64,000 bases of DNA from Spartinivicinus ruber (GTDB taxonomy: Bacteria > Pseudomonadota > Gammaproteobacteria > Pseudomonadales > Zooshikellaceae), in the NCBI RefSeq assembly GCF_011009015.1, contig NZ_CP048878.1:4742354-4806353 (forward strand), written 5' to 3'. Made by a program: the position numbers and the translations under genes. Positions 63,309 through 64,000 of the stretch are shown one piece after another. Every line of letters begins with the position of its first letter. Position 1 is the stretch's first letter. The notes beneath the pieces are model-generated. The model made no database searches and was not told where the DNA came from. It worked only from the letters and a program-made list of their open reading frames with translations.

Positions 63309-63893
63309 ATGGATACTATTTTTATTGCCGTTATTGCCTTACTGATTTTGGCCATTATTTTTGGCGCAGTACTCGGCTTTGCTTCTGAAAAGTTTAAGGT
63401 GGAAGGTGATCCACTAGTTGACCAGGTAAATGCCTTACTTCCCCAAACTCAGTGCGGCCAATGCGGTTATCCAGGCTGCAAACCTTATGCTGAAGCCATT
63501 GCCAATGGCGATGCGATTAACAAATGCCCTCCTGGTGGTGATGCTACCATTCACGCACTCGCTGATTTGCTGGATGTTGAACCCATCCCTTTAGATGCAG
63601 AACACGGTGAAGAAAAACCCCGTACCGTTGCTTTTATTAGAGAGGCCGAGTGTATTGGCTGTACCAAATGTATTCAGGCCTGCCCTGTGGATGCCATTTT
63701 AGGTGCTGCCAAACAAATGCATACAGTCATTGCAGATGAGTGCACTGGCTGTGACTTATGTGTTGAACCCTGTCCTGTAGATTGTATTGACATGATTCCG
63801 ATTGAGGTGACTCCCCAAACCTGGCGCTGGGATCTTCCTGTGCCACCCAGCCAGATTATCGCAACCGATGCAGGTCGAGGGCGGCTGGCATGA
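63309..63893 (+). CDS. rsxB: electron transport complex subunit RsxB/RnfB
   Basis: A 194-residue membrane-anchored iron-sulfur subunit. After an N-terminal helix (about residues 4-25), a CGQCGYPGC motif binds one cluster, and [12 protein letters not shown] and [12 protein letters not shown] bind two 4Fe-4S clusters. It overlaps the rsxC start (ATGA). Confidence 0.97.
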   Translation: MDTIFIAVIALLILAIIFGAVLGFASEKFKVEGDPLVDQVNALLPQTQCGQCGYPGCKPYAEAIANGDAINKCPPGGDATIHALADLLDVEPIPLDAEHGEEKPRTVAFIREAECIGCTKCIQACPVDAILGAAKQMHTVIADECTGCDLCVEPCPVDCIDMIPIEVTPQTWRWDLPVPPSQIIATDAGRGRLA

Positions 63894-64000
63894 GACAGGT
63901 TTGGCCATTACCTGGTGGTGTTCACCCCCCAGAAAACAAGCATCAGTCAACTCAACAAGGCATTACTGAAGCGTTACTACCTAGCAAGGTCATCTTGCCA
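63890..64000 (+). CDS. rsxC: electron transport complex subunit RsxC/RnfC, 5' part
   Basis: The first 37 codons are present before the window ends. The start [17 protein letters not shown] and LPSKVILP match the N-terminus of RnfC, the NADH-binding subunit. The ATG overlaps the rsxB stop. Confidence 0.88.
   Translation, partial: MRQVWPLPGGVHPPENKHQSTQQGITEALLPSKVILP

Overview
The window reads as a chromosomal segment of an AT-rich gammaproteobacterium. From position 8.3 kb on, the gene order closely follows the Pseudomonas-type housekeeping block: recX-recA-pncC-mutS-fdxA-rpoS-nlpD-pcm-surE-truD-ispF-ispD-ftsB-eno-kdsA-pyrG-tilS-accA-dnaE-rnhB-lpxB-lpxA-fabZ-lpxD-skp-bamA-rseP-dxr-cdsA-uppS-frr-pyrH-tsf-rpsB-map-glnD-dapD. 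A second block follows, dcd-mrp-metG-rsxABC. This order plus the low GC suggests a marine Oceanospirillales-like lineage. That placement is inference from gene order; no 16S or tRNA gene is present in the window.

Region 1 (1-8.0 kb, minus strand) is the front part of an aryl-polyene (APE) pigment cluster: chain length factor, lipid-type acyltransferase, two acyl carrier proteins, membrane protein, acyl-ACP ligase, hotdog dehydratase, a glycosyltransferase-acyltransferase fusion and an aromatic amino acid ammonia-lyase. The lyase and ligase supply and load the aryl starter, the ACPs carry it, and the acyltransferases and glycosyltransferase attach the pigment to an envelope lipid. The remaining ketosynthase, ketoreductase and export genes would lie beyond the left edge.

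Region 2 (8.3-31.6 kb) carries DNA repair and stress genes (recA with a clear LexA box, recX, mutS, rpoS), isoprenoid and Kdo synthesis (ispD, ispF, kdsA), nucleotide and fatty-acid metabolism (pyrG, accA) and the replicase (dnaE). A DUF368 undecaprenyl-phosphate translocase gene sits between pcm and nlpD.

Region 3 (31.9-47.9 kb) is the envelope-biogenesis operon with the translation genes rpsB, tsf and frr. A solute-binding-protein gene in the opposite direction separates rnhB from dnaE.

Region 4 (47.9-60.1 kb) holds map, glnD, a Spx/ArsC-like gene and dapD, then accessory genes (zinc-ribbon protein, exported amidohydrolase, DnaJ-related protein, second solute-binding protein), then dcd and mrp. 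After mrp come a lambda-P-like helicase loader and a DnaT-like protein, which form a candidate DnaB-loading module in the same gene order as E. coli dnaT-dnaC.

Region 5 (60.3-64.0 kb) holds metG with a promoter overlapped by a perfect palindrome, then the start of the Rsx/Rnf electron-transport operon, cut by the window end in rsxC.

No CRISPR array, insertion sequence, tRNA or rRNA was found. The items most worth a second look are the DnaT/lambda-P module, a zinc-ribbon protein whose second metal site has decayed, a dispersed 20-bp palindromic repeat, the metG operator-like palindrome, and several well-supported TTG/GTG starts in the envelope genes.
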